DNA of 64,000 nucleotides from Obesumbacterium proteus. Its GTDB lineage: Bacteria; Pseudomonadota; Gammaproteobacteria; Enterobacterales; Enterobacteriaceae. The stretch covers positions 1,798,001 to 1,862,000 of the forward strand of contig NZ_CP014608.1 of NCBI RefSeq assembly GCF_001586165.1. The letters run 5' to 3'. Every line of letters starts with the position of its first letter. Positions within the stretch are counted from its first letter, which is position 1. Of this stretch, positions 26,036 to 35,105 are shown piece by piece. Position numbers and translations under genes: made by a program. The notes under the pieces were generated by a model that was not told the DNA's origin, searched no databases, and was given only the letters and a program-made list of their open reading frames with translations.

Positions 26036-26133
26036 GAGCTTTGCCTTGAAATATGAATCGGTATAGAGCCTTTTTATACTTCAAAACGGTGTTTCATTGT
26101 GACGCTGCTCACATTACGTACGATAAGTCATAC

Positions 26134-26168
26134 AAATGACGCATTCCTGTACAATTGATGCGTCATTT
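26134..26168. terminator. Inverted repeat downstream of the nqrE homologue
   Basis: AAATGACGCAT (26134-26144) and ATGCGTCATTT (26158-26168) pair perfectly around 13 nt. It lies 32 bp past the nqrE-like stop codon on the minus strand. The T-run is short (TTT in the stem), so it is a probable but weak terminator. Confidence 0.5.
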
Positions 26169-26200
26169 CGCACTTATGGCTAACCGAGTTTCTGGTCAGC

Positions 26201-26803
26201 TCAAAGATTGATTCCGGCAAAAGACATAAACCCAAGTGACATCAAGCCAGCCGTGCAAAACACTGCACCTAACCCACGCATCCCTTCGGGGATATTAGAA
26301 TACTTCATTTTTTCCCGCAGGCCTGCCATTGCAACAATTGCAAGTAACCAACCAAGCCCACATCCGGTGCCATATACAAATGACTCTGTGAAGTTATATT
26401 CACGCTGAACCATAAATATGGTCGCACCAAAAATTGCGCAGTGAATGGTTAAAAGCGGCAGAAACACGCCCAATGAGTGGTGTAACGCAGGTAAGAAACG
26501 ATCCAATATCATTTCTAATATTTGCACCAGTGCGGCAAGAACGCCGATGAAAGTAATAAAGTCGAGGAAGCTTAAATCAAGGCCTTCAATTAAAGCGCCG
26601 TCTTTTAGCAGGTAGTTATAGATGAGATTATTTAGCGGCGTAGCAACGGCCAATAATACGGTGACGGTGAGGCCAAGCCCGAATGCGGTTTCGATTTTTT
26701 TTGAAACAGCCAAAAACGTACACATGCCTAAGAAGAAATTTAGGGCCATGTTTTCGACAAAGACAGCGCGAAAAAAAATATTTAGGTATTGCTCAAGCAT
26801 CAT
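26201..26803 (-). CDS. Orphan NqrE/RnfA-family membrane protein
   Basis: 200 aa with six transmembrane helices. The FFRAVFVENMALNFFLGMCT motif, LNNLIYNYLLKDGAL, DLSFLDFITFIGVLAALVQI and the C-terminal GLMSLGFMSFAGINL match NqrE, a 198-aa subunit of the Na+-pumping NADH:quinone reductase. Here there are no nqrA-D or nqrF genes and no rnf genes within this window, so it stands alone between a small membrane protein and an acetyltransferase. It may have an independent role or be a relic; the reading frame is intact. The start ATGATG has only a weak ribosome site (GGA). Confidence 0.85.
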   Translation of the reverse strand: MMLEQYLNIFFRAVFVENMALNFFLGMCTFLAVSKKIETAFGLGLTVTVLLAVATPLNNLIYNYLLKDGALIEGLDLSFLDFITFIGVLAALVQILEMILDRFLPALHHSLGVFLPLLTIHCAIFGATIFMVQREYNFTESFVYGTGCGLGWLLAIVAMAGLREKMKYSNIPEGMRGLGAVFCTAGLMSLGFMSFAGINL

Positions 26804-26958
26804 GCTTTTCCATAAGCGTCAATCAATTTAATATCCGAAATAATAGATTAACAATCAGGAAAAACCGAGTATTGAGCGCGATCAGTTTTCAATCACAAAC
26901 CATTCATAGAGTGGATGTTTATGATAAATTTGTGATTGAAATAGGGTTTGGCGAGAAA

Positions 26959-27384
26959 TCAGATAAGGTGTTCGGCGGTGCAGGTCCAGGCACTTGGGTG
27001 TTGATCGAAGCCTAAGCGTGGATAATATTCCTGCGCGAGCGGTGCTGCCAGCAGAATAACTTTGCAGTTATGTTTTAGCTGGCGGCACGTCATCTGTATT
27101 AATGCTTTACCTACGCCGCTTTTTTGAACCGACTCTGATACCGCGAGATCGGATAAGTAGCAGCAGTAGTGGAAATCCGTCACTGAACGAGCAATGCCAA
27201 TCAGGCGCTCACCAGCCCATGCAGTGACTAAGATATCTGCATGTTCTAACATCCCTGCCAAACATTCTGGGTTATCTAACGGGCGTCGTGGCCCCAGCGT
27301 TGTTTCCGACAACAATTGAGAAAACTGTTCAACAGTGATCGACTTATTGACGTGGTAACGTATTTCGGTTGGCGTTGATGACAT
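26959..27384 (-). CDS. GNAT-family N-acetyltransferase
   Basis: 141 aa. GNAT core features: GERLIGIARSVTDFHYCCYLSDLAV (strands 3-4) then the acetyl-CoA P-loop VQKSGVGKALIQ (Q-x-x-G-x-G/A), and a C-terminal ...YYPRLGFDQHPSAW segment. Such proteins acetylate small molecules or proteins; the substrate cannot be told. It is 155 bp from nqrE with no obvious operon link. Confidence 0.85.
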   Translation of the reverse strand: MSSTPTEIRYHVNKSITVEQFSQLLSETTLGPRRPLDNPECLAGMLEHADILVTAWAGERLIGIARSVTDFHYCCYLSDLAVSESVQKSGVGKALIQMTCRQLKHNCKVILLAAPLAQEYYPRLGFDQHPSAWTCTAEHLI

Positions 27385-27448
27385 CTCTGACCTTCCCGTT
27401 AGTTTAGTAAAATAGTGACGTTATATTATTGATATTAAGTCAAAAATA

Positions 27449-27652
27449 TTAACGCTGGCGCTGCGACTTAGCCCATTGCGCTTTCTGCCAGTCTTCACAG
27501 CAGTCTTTATCACAAAAGTTGCCACTTTCAATTTTTTCGTGGCAGTTGTAGCACATACCTGTAAATGGCATCTGCGTCTTTTGGCGGTTTGCAAGAGCGA
27601 GGTCACGCTCTAATTCTTCCAGAGCACTGGCGTTGTCAAACTCATCAGCCAT
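27449..27652 (-). CDS. Small zinc-ribbon protein (67 aa)
   Basis: The N-terminal 25 residues form an acidic helix (MADEFDNASALEELERDLAL); the rest holds MCYNCHEKIESGNFCDKDCCEDWQ, a CxxC...CxxxC arrangement of a treble-clef/zinc-ribbon fold similar to TraR/DksA-like or DUF2116 proteins. A GGGAAGAAA ribosome site precedes the start. Regulatory or nucleic-acid-binding function is possible. The 27653-27950 region upstream has no other gene; it is AT-rich. Confidence 0.75.
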   Translation of the reverse strand: MADEFDNASALEELERDLALANRQKTQMPFTGMCYNCHEKIESGNFCDKDCCEDWQKAQWAKSQRQR

Positions 27653-27950
27653 TTTCTTCCCCTATGTAGTCGTGACAAAATTGAGTAGTAACAGAATTTC
27701 GCGATTACATCATAGCGTTATGATGCGGTTCTCGAATCAAGCGCGTGATTATACTCGGTTGAACGATGATCGTCATACACTTGAATTACTCCCCATTCGA
27801 TTCTCAGACTTGTCTTTAGCCTACCTCGCGAAGGGTATACCTTTCATTGATATATTCGTTGTATAATAATTTATATAACGATTGCTATTTGTTCAATGAT
27901 AGCGATTTATTGAGGCTATCTCTCATGGTGAATGAGTCGTGGAGGATGAT

Positions 27951-28277
27951 GTGAAAAATCATTTTGGCGAAGGTGTGATGGACGGCGTAAGGGCTTATGA
28001 ACCTAAATCGGCCAATGAGATGAGCCAGCACTGTTTCGACTATCGACGTGGTTTTGTTTGTGGCTTCGCGCACAGCTTTGGCAAACGGGTGGATAATCGT
28101 TACATGGCCGCCTGCCGAGCGGGGGAGCTTGCGCGTGACTACGGGCTGGAGCGGGATGCTATTGCTGATTTTTTCCACGGCAGCGAAGATCGGGGTTTGC
28201 AGGAATATTATTATTCCGGCTATGAACGTTCACGCCGCGCAGACGAAATTTTCTTTGGTGCTGAAGCGACAGGCTGA
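27951..28277 (+). CDS. DUF2623 (YghW-like) protein
   Basis: 108 aa from the GTG at 27951; GGAGG lies 5 nt upstream, and VKNHFGEGVMDGVRA lines up with the MNNHFGKGLMAGLKA start of E. coli YghW. A further conserved block is YRRGFVCGFAHSFG. The upstream GTG at 27939 would overlap the ribosome site and is less likely. Soluble, function unknown. No operon partner. Confidence 0.75.
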   Translation: MKNHFGEGVMDGVRAYEPKSANEMSQHCFDYRRGFVCGFAHSFGKRVDNRYMAACRAGELARDYGLERDAIADFFHGSEDRGLQEYYYSGYERSRRADEIFFGAEATG

Positions 28278-28468
28278 ATAGATCGGGTTGCTCTCTGTTG
28301 TTACGATTAACTTCTGTTAGTATTAAAGACCGATGTAGATTCGTTAATTTCAAGCGGCATCAATGTGAATTCAGCCTATCAGACTGACTTACCTCCTTGA
28401 TGTTATGTGATTTTTCAAAGTCTAAATCATTGTGTCTCAATACAGTTTGTTTAATCAAGGAGAGCAAA

Positions 28469-28897
28469 ATGTCTGTTTCAGCACGCAACCAATTAAGTGG
28501 CGTCATTTCAGCAGTCGCGGATGGAGCCGTTAATGACGAGGTTGAATTGACCTTAAACGGCGGCGCGAAAATCGTGGCGGTTGTCACTCATGCTAGCAAA
28601 CAAGCCATGGGGTTAACGAAAGGCAAAGAGGCCGTTGCGTTAATCAAGGCACCTTGGGTTATTCTGGCTTCAGAGGATTGCGGTTTAGTCTTTTCTGCCC
28701 GTAACCAATTCGCCGGTGAAGTGAGTGCCTTTCTTAAAGGGGCCGTAAACTCAACGGTGCATGTGAAAACCGATCAGGGCATTGAACTCACTTCTGTTGT
28801 TACCAACGAAAGTGCCGAAGAAATGGCGCTAAGTGCTGGTAGCCGCGTGATTGCATTGATTAAAGCCTCCAGCGTTATGTTGGCTACCAAGGCATAA
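28469..28897 (+). CDS. Double-Mop-domain molbindin (ModG-like)
   Basis: 142 aa from ATG 28469 (AAGGAG 6 nt upstream). It consists of two tandem Mop (TOBE) domains of about 70 residues: SARNQLSGVISAVADGAVND...VALIKAPWVILA and SARNQFAGEVSAFLKGAVNS...VIALIKASSVMLA. This is the architecture and length of ModG of Azotobacter, a cytoplasmic protein that stores molybdate at subunit interfaces. No molybdate transporter genes are near. The acetyltransferase gene starts 4 bp after its stop. Confidence 0.88.
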   Translation: MSVSARNQLSGVISAVADGAVNDEVELTLNGGAKIVAVVTHASKQAMGLTKGKEAVALIKAPWVILASEDCGLVFSARNQFAGEVSAFLKGAVNSTVHVKTDQGIELTSVVTNESAEEMALSAGSRVIALIKASSVMLATKA

Positions 28898-28901
28898 CCC
28901 T

Positions 28902-29372
28902 ATGCCGCAGATTCAATTTCGCCTTTTTGAGCATTCCGATGCGCTATCTTTGCGGCAGGTATATGAGTCTGCGGTTTCCCAACTCACCGTGGGTGAATAT
29001 AACCTCGCTCAGCGAACGGCATGGATTCAGGCCAGTGCGGATCCTAAATATTGGCTGCGCGTGCTTGAACGTATCCAACCAACCGTAACCTTGGTGGACG
29101 GTAAGATCGCTGGATATTTTGATTTGCAGCCTGATGGATTAATCGATCATTTCTATGTGGCGGCTTCATTTGCGCATCAGGGCGTAGCCCGAGCGATGAT
29201 GGATGAAATTCTGCAACGAGCGAAGCTGCGCGACCTTTCTGAAATTTATGCGTATGTTAGCCTCACGGCTCAGCCTTTCTTCACACGCTATGGTTTTGAG
29301 GTGGTTTATCGCCAAAACGTTGAGGTGGGCGGACAGCAACTTGAAAATGCGTGCATGTGTAAACGATTTTAA
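28902..29372 (+). CDS. GNAT-family N-acetyltransferase
   Basis: 156 aa: strand 4 LIDHFYVAASFAHQGVARAMMDEIL carries the Q/R-x-x-G-x-A acetyl-CoA motif, followed by LTAQPFFTRYGFEVVYRQNV. Similar to the YafP/ElaA-type enterobacterial acetyltransferases; the substrate is unknown. It starts 4 bp after the molbindin gene, so the two are co-transcribed. Confidence 0.85.
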   Translation: MPQIQFRLFEHSDALSLRQVYESAVSQLTVGEYNLAQRTAWIQASADPKYWLRVLERIQPTVTLVDGKIAGYFDLQPDGLIDHFYVAASFAHQGVARAMMDEILQRAKLRDLSEIYAYVSLTAQPFFTRYGFEVVYRQNVEVGGQQLENACMCKRF

Positions 29373-29403
29373 GCGTACTTATCGGTTGTTGAAGAGATAT
29401 AAA

Positions 29404-29432
29404 AAAAAGCCCGTTCAGTGAACGGGCTTTTT
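29404..29432. terminator. Bidirectional terminator between the acetyltransferase gene and puuP
   Basis: AAAAAGCCCGTTC (29404-29416) and GAACGGGCTTTTT (29420-29432) pair perfectly around a 3-nt loop. A-run on the left and T-run on the right suit both converging genes. Confidence 0.92.
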
Positions 29433-29451
29433 AGTTTATCAGGTTGAGTTT

Positions 29452-30813
29452 TTACTGAGCGATTTCAGCGTCATACTGCGGAGGCGGCTGACGGAAGCGG
29501 CGAGTCAGGAAGGTTAAGTAACCCAGACCGATAGCGCCCCAAATTAGGCCTAACGTCATAGAGCTCTCTTCCAAGTTAACCCACAGTACACCAACGGTTG
29601 CAGCCCCTAATACCGGCAGCAGCAGATAGTTGATGTTGTCTTTCAGTGTACGATTACGTTTTTCACGAATGTAGAACTGAGAGATAACTGACAGGTTCAC
29701 GAAAGTAAACGCCACCAGAGCACCAAAGTTAATCAACGCCGTGGCCGTCACCAGATCAAACGATACCGCTGACAAGGCAATGCAACCGACCAACAGTACG
29801 TTGAACGCTGGGGTACGCCATTTCGGATGAATGTATCCGAACAGACGCTCAGGGAACACGCCATCGCGGCCCATTACGTACATCAGGCGAGAAACACCTG
29901 CGTGTGCGGCCATACCCGAAGCCAGTACGGTAACGCAGGAGAACACCAGAATGATGGACTGGAAGAACTTGCCTGCGACAAACAGCATGATTTCTGGCTG
30001 TGATGCATCTGGGTTAGCGAAGCGTGAGATATCTGGGAAGTACAACTGCAAGAAGTACGACACCACGATAAAGATCACACCGCCAATCAGCGCAGTCAGG
30101 AAAATCGCTTTCGGGATAACGCGCCCCGCATCTGGCGTTTCTTCGGACAATGAACTGATACCGTCAAAGCCCAAGAACGAGAAGCAGAGTATCGTCGCCC
30201 CGGTTATCATTGGCACCACATGCGCATTTTCAGAGATGAATGGACGGCTGCTGATCAGCGTACCGGCACCTTCACCACCGTAAATACCGTGGATAACCAG
30301 ACCCAAGAAGATAACCATGATAGCAACCTGAATCACCACAATGATGGAGTTCAAGTTTGCAACGAGGTTAATGCCTCGTAGGTTAAACAGGGTCATCAGC
30401 GTGACTAAACCACCCACAAAGATCCAAGACGGTACGCCTGGGAAAATTGCTTCAAGGTAAATTTTAGCCAGCAAAATGTTGATCATCGGCATGAACAGAT
30501 AATCAAGTAGAGAAGACCAACCCACCATAAAACCAACGTGCGGGCTAATCGCCTTCTGCGCGTAGGTATAGGCTGAGCCGGCTGACGGGAAGCGCTTAAC
30601 CAGCTTTCCGTAACTAACCGCAGTGAACAGCACTGCAATCAGTGCAATAGCATAAGATGTGGCAACGTGACCATCGGTAAGACCGCTAACGATACCAAAG
30701 GTATCAAAAATGGTCATCGGCTGTAGATAGGCCAACCCCATCATGACGACTTGTACAAGCGTCAATGTTTTACGGAGTTCGACACGTTTTTGAGGTGCGG
30801 TATTAATCGCCAT
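29452..30813 (-). CDS. puuP: PuuP-type putrescine importer (APC family)
   Basis: 453 aa, twelve predicted transmembrane helices, close to E. coli PuuP (VQVVMMGLAYLQPMTIFDTF, SYGKLVKRFPSAGSAYTYAQ, SSLLDYLFMPMINILLAKIY, GFDGISSLSEETPDA, MGRDGVFPERLFGYIHPKWRTP). It is a proton-driven putrescine symporter in the inner membrane. No puuADRCBE genes are near, so it is uncoupled from the Puu pathway here. GGAGG stands 8 nt before the ATG, and an upstream ORF overlaps its start. Confidence 0.88.
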   Translation of the reverse strand: MAINTAPQKRVELRKTLTLVQVVMMGLAYLQPMTIFDTFGIVSGLTDGHVATSYAIALIAVLFTAVSYGKLVKRFPSAGSAYTYAQKAISPHVGFMVGWSSLLDYLFMPMINILLAKIYLEAIFPGVPSWIFVGGLVTLMTLFNLRGINLVANLNSIIVVIQVAIMVIFLGLVIHGIYGGEGAGTLISSRPFISENAHVVPMITGATILCFSFLGFDGISSLSEETPDAGRVIPKAIFLTALIGGVIFIVVSYFLQLYFPDISRFANPDASQPEIMLFVAGKFFQSIILVFSCVTVLASGMAAHAGVSRLMYVMGRDGVFPERLFGYIHPKWRTPAFNVLLVGCIALSAVSFDLVTATALINFGALVAFTFVNLSVISQFYIREKRNRTLKDNINYLLLPVLGAATVGVLWVNLEESSMTLGLIWGAIGLGYLTFLTRRFRQPPPQYDAEIAQ

Positions 30814-31033
30814 GACGCAGTCCTCCCATGCTCTCGACTTTTTGGTTCGATGTTGCGCAAAGCGGAGAGATCACAGGAAAACTTCGTGTGAAGATACTAC
30901 TAATAATTGAATAATATTCGGACAGGGGAGATGTAAAAGAAGCGCGAGCGGAGAAAGAAGCTCCAGCCCCGTAGTCGCTGCTGCTGCAGCGCATGCCAGT
31001 GAATCCCGGCGCGAAAGCGAATGATTGCCCCAT
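30803..31033 (-). CDS. Upstream ORF (76 aa) overlapping the puuP start, possible leader
   Basis: An ATG at 31033 with a good GAGGA ribosome site (7-nt spacing) opens a 76-codon frame, MGQSFAFAPGFTGMRCSSSD..., that ends in TAA inside the first codons of puuP (overlap 11 nt). The product is rich in Ser, Ala and Phe and resembles no protein I know. Placement suggests a translated leader that couples to, or regulates, puuP. It could equally be a chance frame. The 31034-31541 region beyond it contains no other gene; a small CCGG...CCGG hairpin lies near 31100. Confidence 0.4.
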   Translation of the reverse strand: MGQSFAFAPGFTGMRCSSSDYGAGASFSARASFTSPLSEYYSIISSIFTRSFPVISPLCATSNQKVESMGGLRHGD

Positions 31034-31541
31034 CTAAGTTTCCTCAGTAGTAGCGCGGCTAAATGTGCCGCTAAATAGCGATTATCATGTCCGGTTTTAA
31101 GCCGGCCTCAGTTATAAAACTCATTACCTGATGCAAAAAAATAACCGATGTCATTTTATACATCGGCCATTTGCAGGGCGCGTATTTTGCCCCAAGGGGG
31201 ACAATCTGACAAGATGTCTAAGCGTACTTGAGGCCTTTCTTTTTTGCTTTTCGTGCTATTTTTTCGTTTTATTTAGCTCCGGCAAAAAACATGCCCAAAA
31301 AGCTAACAAATTCACAACCGATTTTGGCCTTAATCGTTCACTGAAGTACTAAATTTCAATCTTAATTCGTGATTTGAATCATGTAACGCAAATGAGAATA
31401 GATGCCTGATTGGGCTTTTTTTATCGACTTTGCGGCGGCATGTTTGACGAATTCGGATGTCGTTGCCAAAGTGGGAGTATCCTGTCATCGGTTTGATTGC
31501 CCCACGATGAAAGCTACTGATGTTTGATACAGAGAAACTCC

Positions 31542-32084
31542 ATGAATATTAACGATAACTCATTACTACAAAAGCTGCGTGAATCGCGTCGTTTACGTCG
31601 AGAAAAGTTCCTGAATCAGAAAAAGGCCGCGAATGTAGCAGGTACATCGGTGCCGACTCTAACGCTAGGCCAACGTATGGCAGATGGCGTTACCAGCGTG
31701 ATTGGCTCGTGGCGGTTTATCATTATCCAAAGTATTTTGCTAGCGTGCTGGATGGTCGGTAATGCATGGTTTGGCCATAATGCGTGGGATCCCTATCCAT
31801 TTATCCTGTTGAATTTGCTGCTTTCATTTCAGGCGGCCTATACGGCACCCGCCATTATGATGAGCCAAACGCGGCAAAGTGATATGGATAGAAAAAGGGC
31901 GGAGAATGATTTTGAGATTAACGTTAAAGCTGAGTTAGAAATCGAGTTGTTGCACGAAAAAATTGATCTGCTGAAAGAGAAAGAGATTCAGGCACTCACG
32001 GAAGCGATTCGCCGTCTGACAGAGCGTCTTGACGCCGCCGCCCAACAGACAAAAAACGTGGCACCTACAGATGATGTTCAATAG
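31542..32084 (+). CDS. DUF1003 inner-membrane protein
   Basis: 180 aa from ATG 31542. Two transmembrane helices (SWRFIIIQSILLACWMVGNA and PFILLNLLLSFQAAYTAPAI) with the DUF1003 signature NLLLSFQAAYTAPAIMMSQTRQ, then a coiled-coil tail (AELEIELLHEKIDLLKEKEI). The frame opens 6 codons earlier at a TTG without ribosome site. Function unknown; family members are cytosolic-tailed membrane proteins. Confidence 0.85.
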   Translation: MNINDNSLLQKLRESRRLRREKFLNQKKAANVAGTSVPTLTLGQRMADGVTSVIGSWRFIIIQSILLACWMVGNAWFGHNAWDPYPFILLNLLLSFQAAYTAPAIMMSQTRQSDMDRKRAENDFEINVKAELEIELLHEKIDLLKEKEIQALTEAIRRLTERLDAAAQQTKNVAPTDDVQ

Positions 32085-32097
32085 GTGCCATATTTTA
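32059..32097 (+). terminator. Terminator overlapping the DUF1003 gene end
   Basis: TGGCACCT (32059-32066) pairs with AGGTGCCA (32083-32090), followed by TATTTTA. The left arm is inside the last codons and the stop codon is in the loop. Confidence 0.6.
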
Positions 32098-32122
32098 TGG
32101 GTAAGTTGGTAATTACTTACGT

Positions 32123-33475
32123 TTAGCGATAAATACGCTGCGCCCAGCGCGCCAAACCGGCGGTAACTGAGCCAAAGTCATTGCCGCCGACGATAGGGAT
32201 CCCCGGTAGTTGGCGCGCCAGAGCATCACGAATCAGAGGTGAGCGAGCACTTCCTCCGGTGAGATAGATGACCTCAGGCGTGATGTTGCTGACGGTTAAG
32301 GCACTGCTGACCTGTTCCTGAATGCGTTCGAGAGGCTGAGTGATGGCTTCGGCTAACTCATGAACGTTGAGGTGCTGTACCAGACCGTTGGCGATGAAAT
32401 CCAGCGCCGTGCTGATGCTATCCTGCTGAGAAAGCGCAATTTTGCTCTCTTCCGCGCTACGTACTAAGCGATAGCTTAAACGCTGCTGGTAAACTTTCAG
32501 CAGAAGTTCAACCTTGTTAGGCTCGGCGGCATCACGGATTAAATCTCGTAACATGCGGCCATTCGCCGTGCTGTAAAAATCGCTTTGTGCGGGAACGTCG
32601 TTGGTGGCAACTGCATTCCAGTAAGGTAAGGCCGGTAGTGCGGTGCCTTTTTCGGTGACGCCACCCGCGCCCAACAGCGGCATTAGCTGCTTAAAGGCCA
32701 GCATGATATCCAAGTCGTTACCACCCACACGGCAACCACTGTGCCCAAGCAGGCTCTCATGGCGATCGGTGCGATCGCGCCACTGTGGACCCATCAGCAG
32801 CACAGAACAGTCGGTTGTACCCCCACCGATATCAACGACCAGTACTTTTTTCTCTTCGCTTAGCGTTGCTTCAAAATCCAGCCCCGCGGCAACGGGCTCA
32901 AATTGGAACGTCACATCCTGAAAACCTGCGCGGTGGGCGGCACGGTCAAGAATGCCTTGCGCCTGCGCGTTGGCGTCTTCGCCGCCGGTGCCTTGAAAGT
33001 TGACCGGACGTCCAATAACCGCTTGGGTAATTGATTGATTCAGCGTGCTCTCTGCCTGACGCTTGATGTGGAACATCATGGCGCACACCAAATCCTCAAA
33101 CATCGCGATTTGCTGAGGTTTTAAGCCGTTGGCACCCAAGAATGACTTTGGTGATTTGACGAAGTAGACCTCTTCTGGGTCTTCTACATACAGGCTGAGG
33201 GCCTTTAGGCCAAACTGTAGGCTGTCTGCGGTGACGGGAATATCTTCTTCCCGATTAAAATTTATCGCACGGCGCAATAATTGTTGGTTTTCATCGCTGC
33301 CGGTTGGCACTTGCCAATGGCGATGTAAGCATTCGCTTACTGCTTCACGCGTAGGCGCGCACAACATTGAGGGCAGATACGGAGAGTCCTGCTCAAGCGG
33401 TAGTAATTCAGGTTGGTCACCTTGCATGACTGCGACGGAGCAGTTTGCGGTACCGTAATCAAATCCAATAAACAT
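32123..33475 (-). CDS. yegD: YegD, Hsp70-like chaperone
   Basis: 450 aa from ATG 33475 (GGAG 5 nt upstream), the E. coli YegD length; the frame extends 7 codons further without support. Only an actin/Hsp70-type ATPase domain: FIGFDYGTANCSVAVM (phosphate 1), VVDIGGGTTDCSVLLMG (phosphate 2) and YLTGGSARSPLIRD (adenosine). It lacks the peptide-binding domain of DnaK. Divergent from alkA as in E. coli. Confidence 0.93.
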   Translation of the reverse strand: MFIGFDYGTANCSVAVMQGDQPELLPLEQDSPYLPSMLCAPTREAVSECLHRHWQVPTGSDENQQLLRRAINFNREEDIPVTADSLQFGLKALSLYVEDPEEVYFVKSPKSFLGANGLKPQQIAMFEDLVCAMMFHIKRQAESTLNQSITQAVIGRPVNFQGTGGEDANAQAQGILDRAAHRAGFQDVTFQFEPVAAGLDFEATLSEEKKVLVVDIGGGTTDCSVLLMGPQWRDRTDRHESLLGHSGCRVGGNDLDIMLAFKQLMPLLGAGGVTEKGTALPALPYWNAVATNDVPAQSDFYSTANGRMLRDLIRDAAEPNKVELLLKVYQQRLSYRLVRSAEESKIALSQQDSISTALDFIANGLVQHLNVHELAEAITQPLERIQEQVSSALTVSNITPEVIYLTGGSARSPLIRDALARQLPGIPIVGGNDFGSVTAGLARWAQRIYR

Positions 33476-33669
33476 ATGTTCTCCTGCGTTCCCCATGCCA
33501 TGAAGGGCGGCGACTTTACTCTATTGCGCCGTTTTCATCAATGAACTCCTCCCGTCATTCCTTTTTAAGCGCGCGCTGATGCCAATCTTGTGGTGATATC
33601 AATGTCCGATTTCCGCGAGTCAGGATGGATAATTAAGGATAAGCTGTATACAGAACAAGCGGGGGAAAT

Positions 33670-35105
33670 ATGAACGGTAATCATGAGATCTGGTATGCCG
33701 CATTAAAAGCACGCGATCCCAAATTTGATGGGCGTATTTTTGTCGGTGTCTCATCAACAAAAATATATTGCCGCACGGTATGTGGAGCTCGCACGCCGAA
33801 AGCGGAGAACTGTCATTTTTATCCGAGCGCGGCGGCGGCGGAGCGAGAGGGCTATCGCCCTTGTTTAAAGTGCCGTCCAGAACTTGCTCCTGGACTGTCC
33901 ATTGTCGATCTCTCTAATCGCTATATACAGGTTGCGGTTCAACTTATTGAGCAGGGCTATTTAACGCAGCACAGCTGTGAAGCGTTAGCTGCTCGCCTTG
34001 GAATTTCAGATCGCCAGCTGCGGCGGGTTTTTGCCGAGCATTTTGGTGCTTCCCCGATTGAGTATGCACAGTCTTATCGCTTGCTACAGGCTAAACGACT
34101 GTTGATGGATAGCCATCTGCCGCTGGAGGAAGTGGCGTTCAGCGCGGGCTTTGGTAGTTTGCGACGTTTCAATGAATTATTTAGTGCGAGGTATCGAATG
34201 ACGCCCAGCTCTTTGCGCGCCAATAAGAAGGAACAAGAAGAAGGTCTCATGCTTTCAGTCAGCTATCGCCCTCCCTATGACTGGGGCTGGATGTTAGGGT
34301 TTCTACAGGCTCGCTGTGTGGCCGGTGTAGATAACGTGACGGCTGATGGGGCGTATCAGCGCACGTTACGCGTGGGGCAGGATTCGGGATGGATTGCTTT
34401 GCGTCCTGATGAGTCGCGATGCCGGGTTAACGTGCAAATTTCGAGTTCTTTAACGGCGCATGCGCCAGAAGTGCTGCGCCGGGTTCGTCAATTGTTAGAT
34501 TTAGATGCGGACCCACAGGCCATTGCAGAGGGCTTAGGCAAGCTTGCCTTGCACAATCCGGGGTTACGCTTACCGGGATGCATGAATGCGTTTGAACAGT
34601 CGGTACGCGCTATTTTAGGGCAGGTGGTTAGCGTAAAAATGGCGGCGAAATTTGCGTCGGCAATCGCTGAGCGGTGGGGGATTTTGTCGATACGCCGTTA
34701 GACGGTTTGAATGCCATATTCCCCAATACCGATCGGCTGGCTGCGCTTTCTGCGGAAGAGCTTAAAACCATCGGCATCCCGCTTAAACGTGCTGCTAGCA
34801 TTGTGCAGTTGGCGCAGGAGGTTAGCGAGGGACGTCTGATTTTAGACGATGTTCTGGATATTGAAGGGAGTATTGCGGCTATCACCGCTATTCCGGGGAT
34901 CGGCAGTTGGACCGCCACCTATATTGCGATGCGTGCGTGGAGCTGGCCAGATGCTTTCTTGCAGGGCGATTATCTGATTAAGCAGCGTTTCCCGCAGATG
35001 ACGCCGAGTAAAATTGTGAAATATGCCGAACGATGGCGGCCATGGCGTGCCTATGCCAATTTACATCTTTGGCATAACGACGCTTGGACAATGGAGACAT
35101 TATGA
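33670..35105 (+). pseudogene. alkA: Ada-AlkA fusion: methyl-sensing Ada domain plus 3-methyladenine glycosylase, frameshifted
   Basis: Read in one frame to 34701 and another from 34674, the gene encodes about 478 aa. Order: Ada metal-binding domain (four cysteines in YCRTVCGARTPKAENCHFYP...YRPCLKCRPE, residues about 33-70), AraC-type helix-turn-helix (about 85-190), AlkA N-terminal domain and HhH-GPD glycosylase (ITAIPGIGSWTATYIAMRAW, with the catalytic Asp in QGDYLIKQRFP). The shift lies in the G5 run 34676-34680: one extra G restores GERWGDFV. The Ada part senses methylphosphotriesters and would activate transcription; the AlkA part excises 3-methyladenine. E. coli AlkA lacks the Ada part. 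As written, the glycosylase half is out of frame, and so it would not be made. Its stop overlaps the ogt start. Confidence 0.85.

Noticed and set aside
31131..31352. Plus-strand 73-codon frame upstream of the DUF1003 gene
   Set aside because: No ribosome site, and composition is that of AT-rich intergenic DNA.
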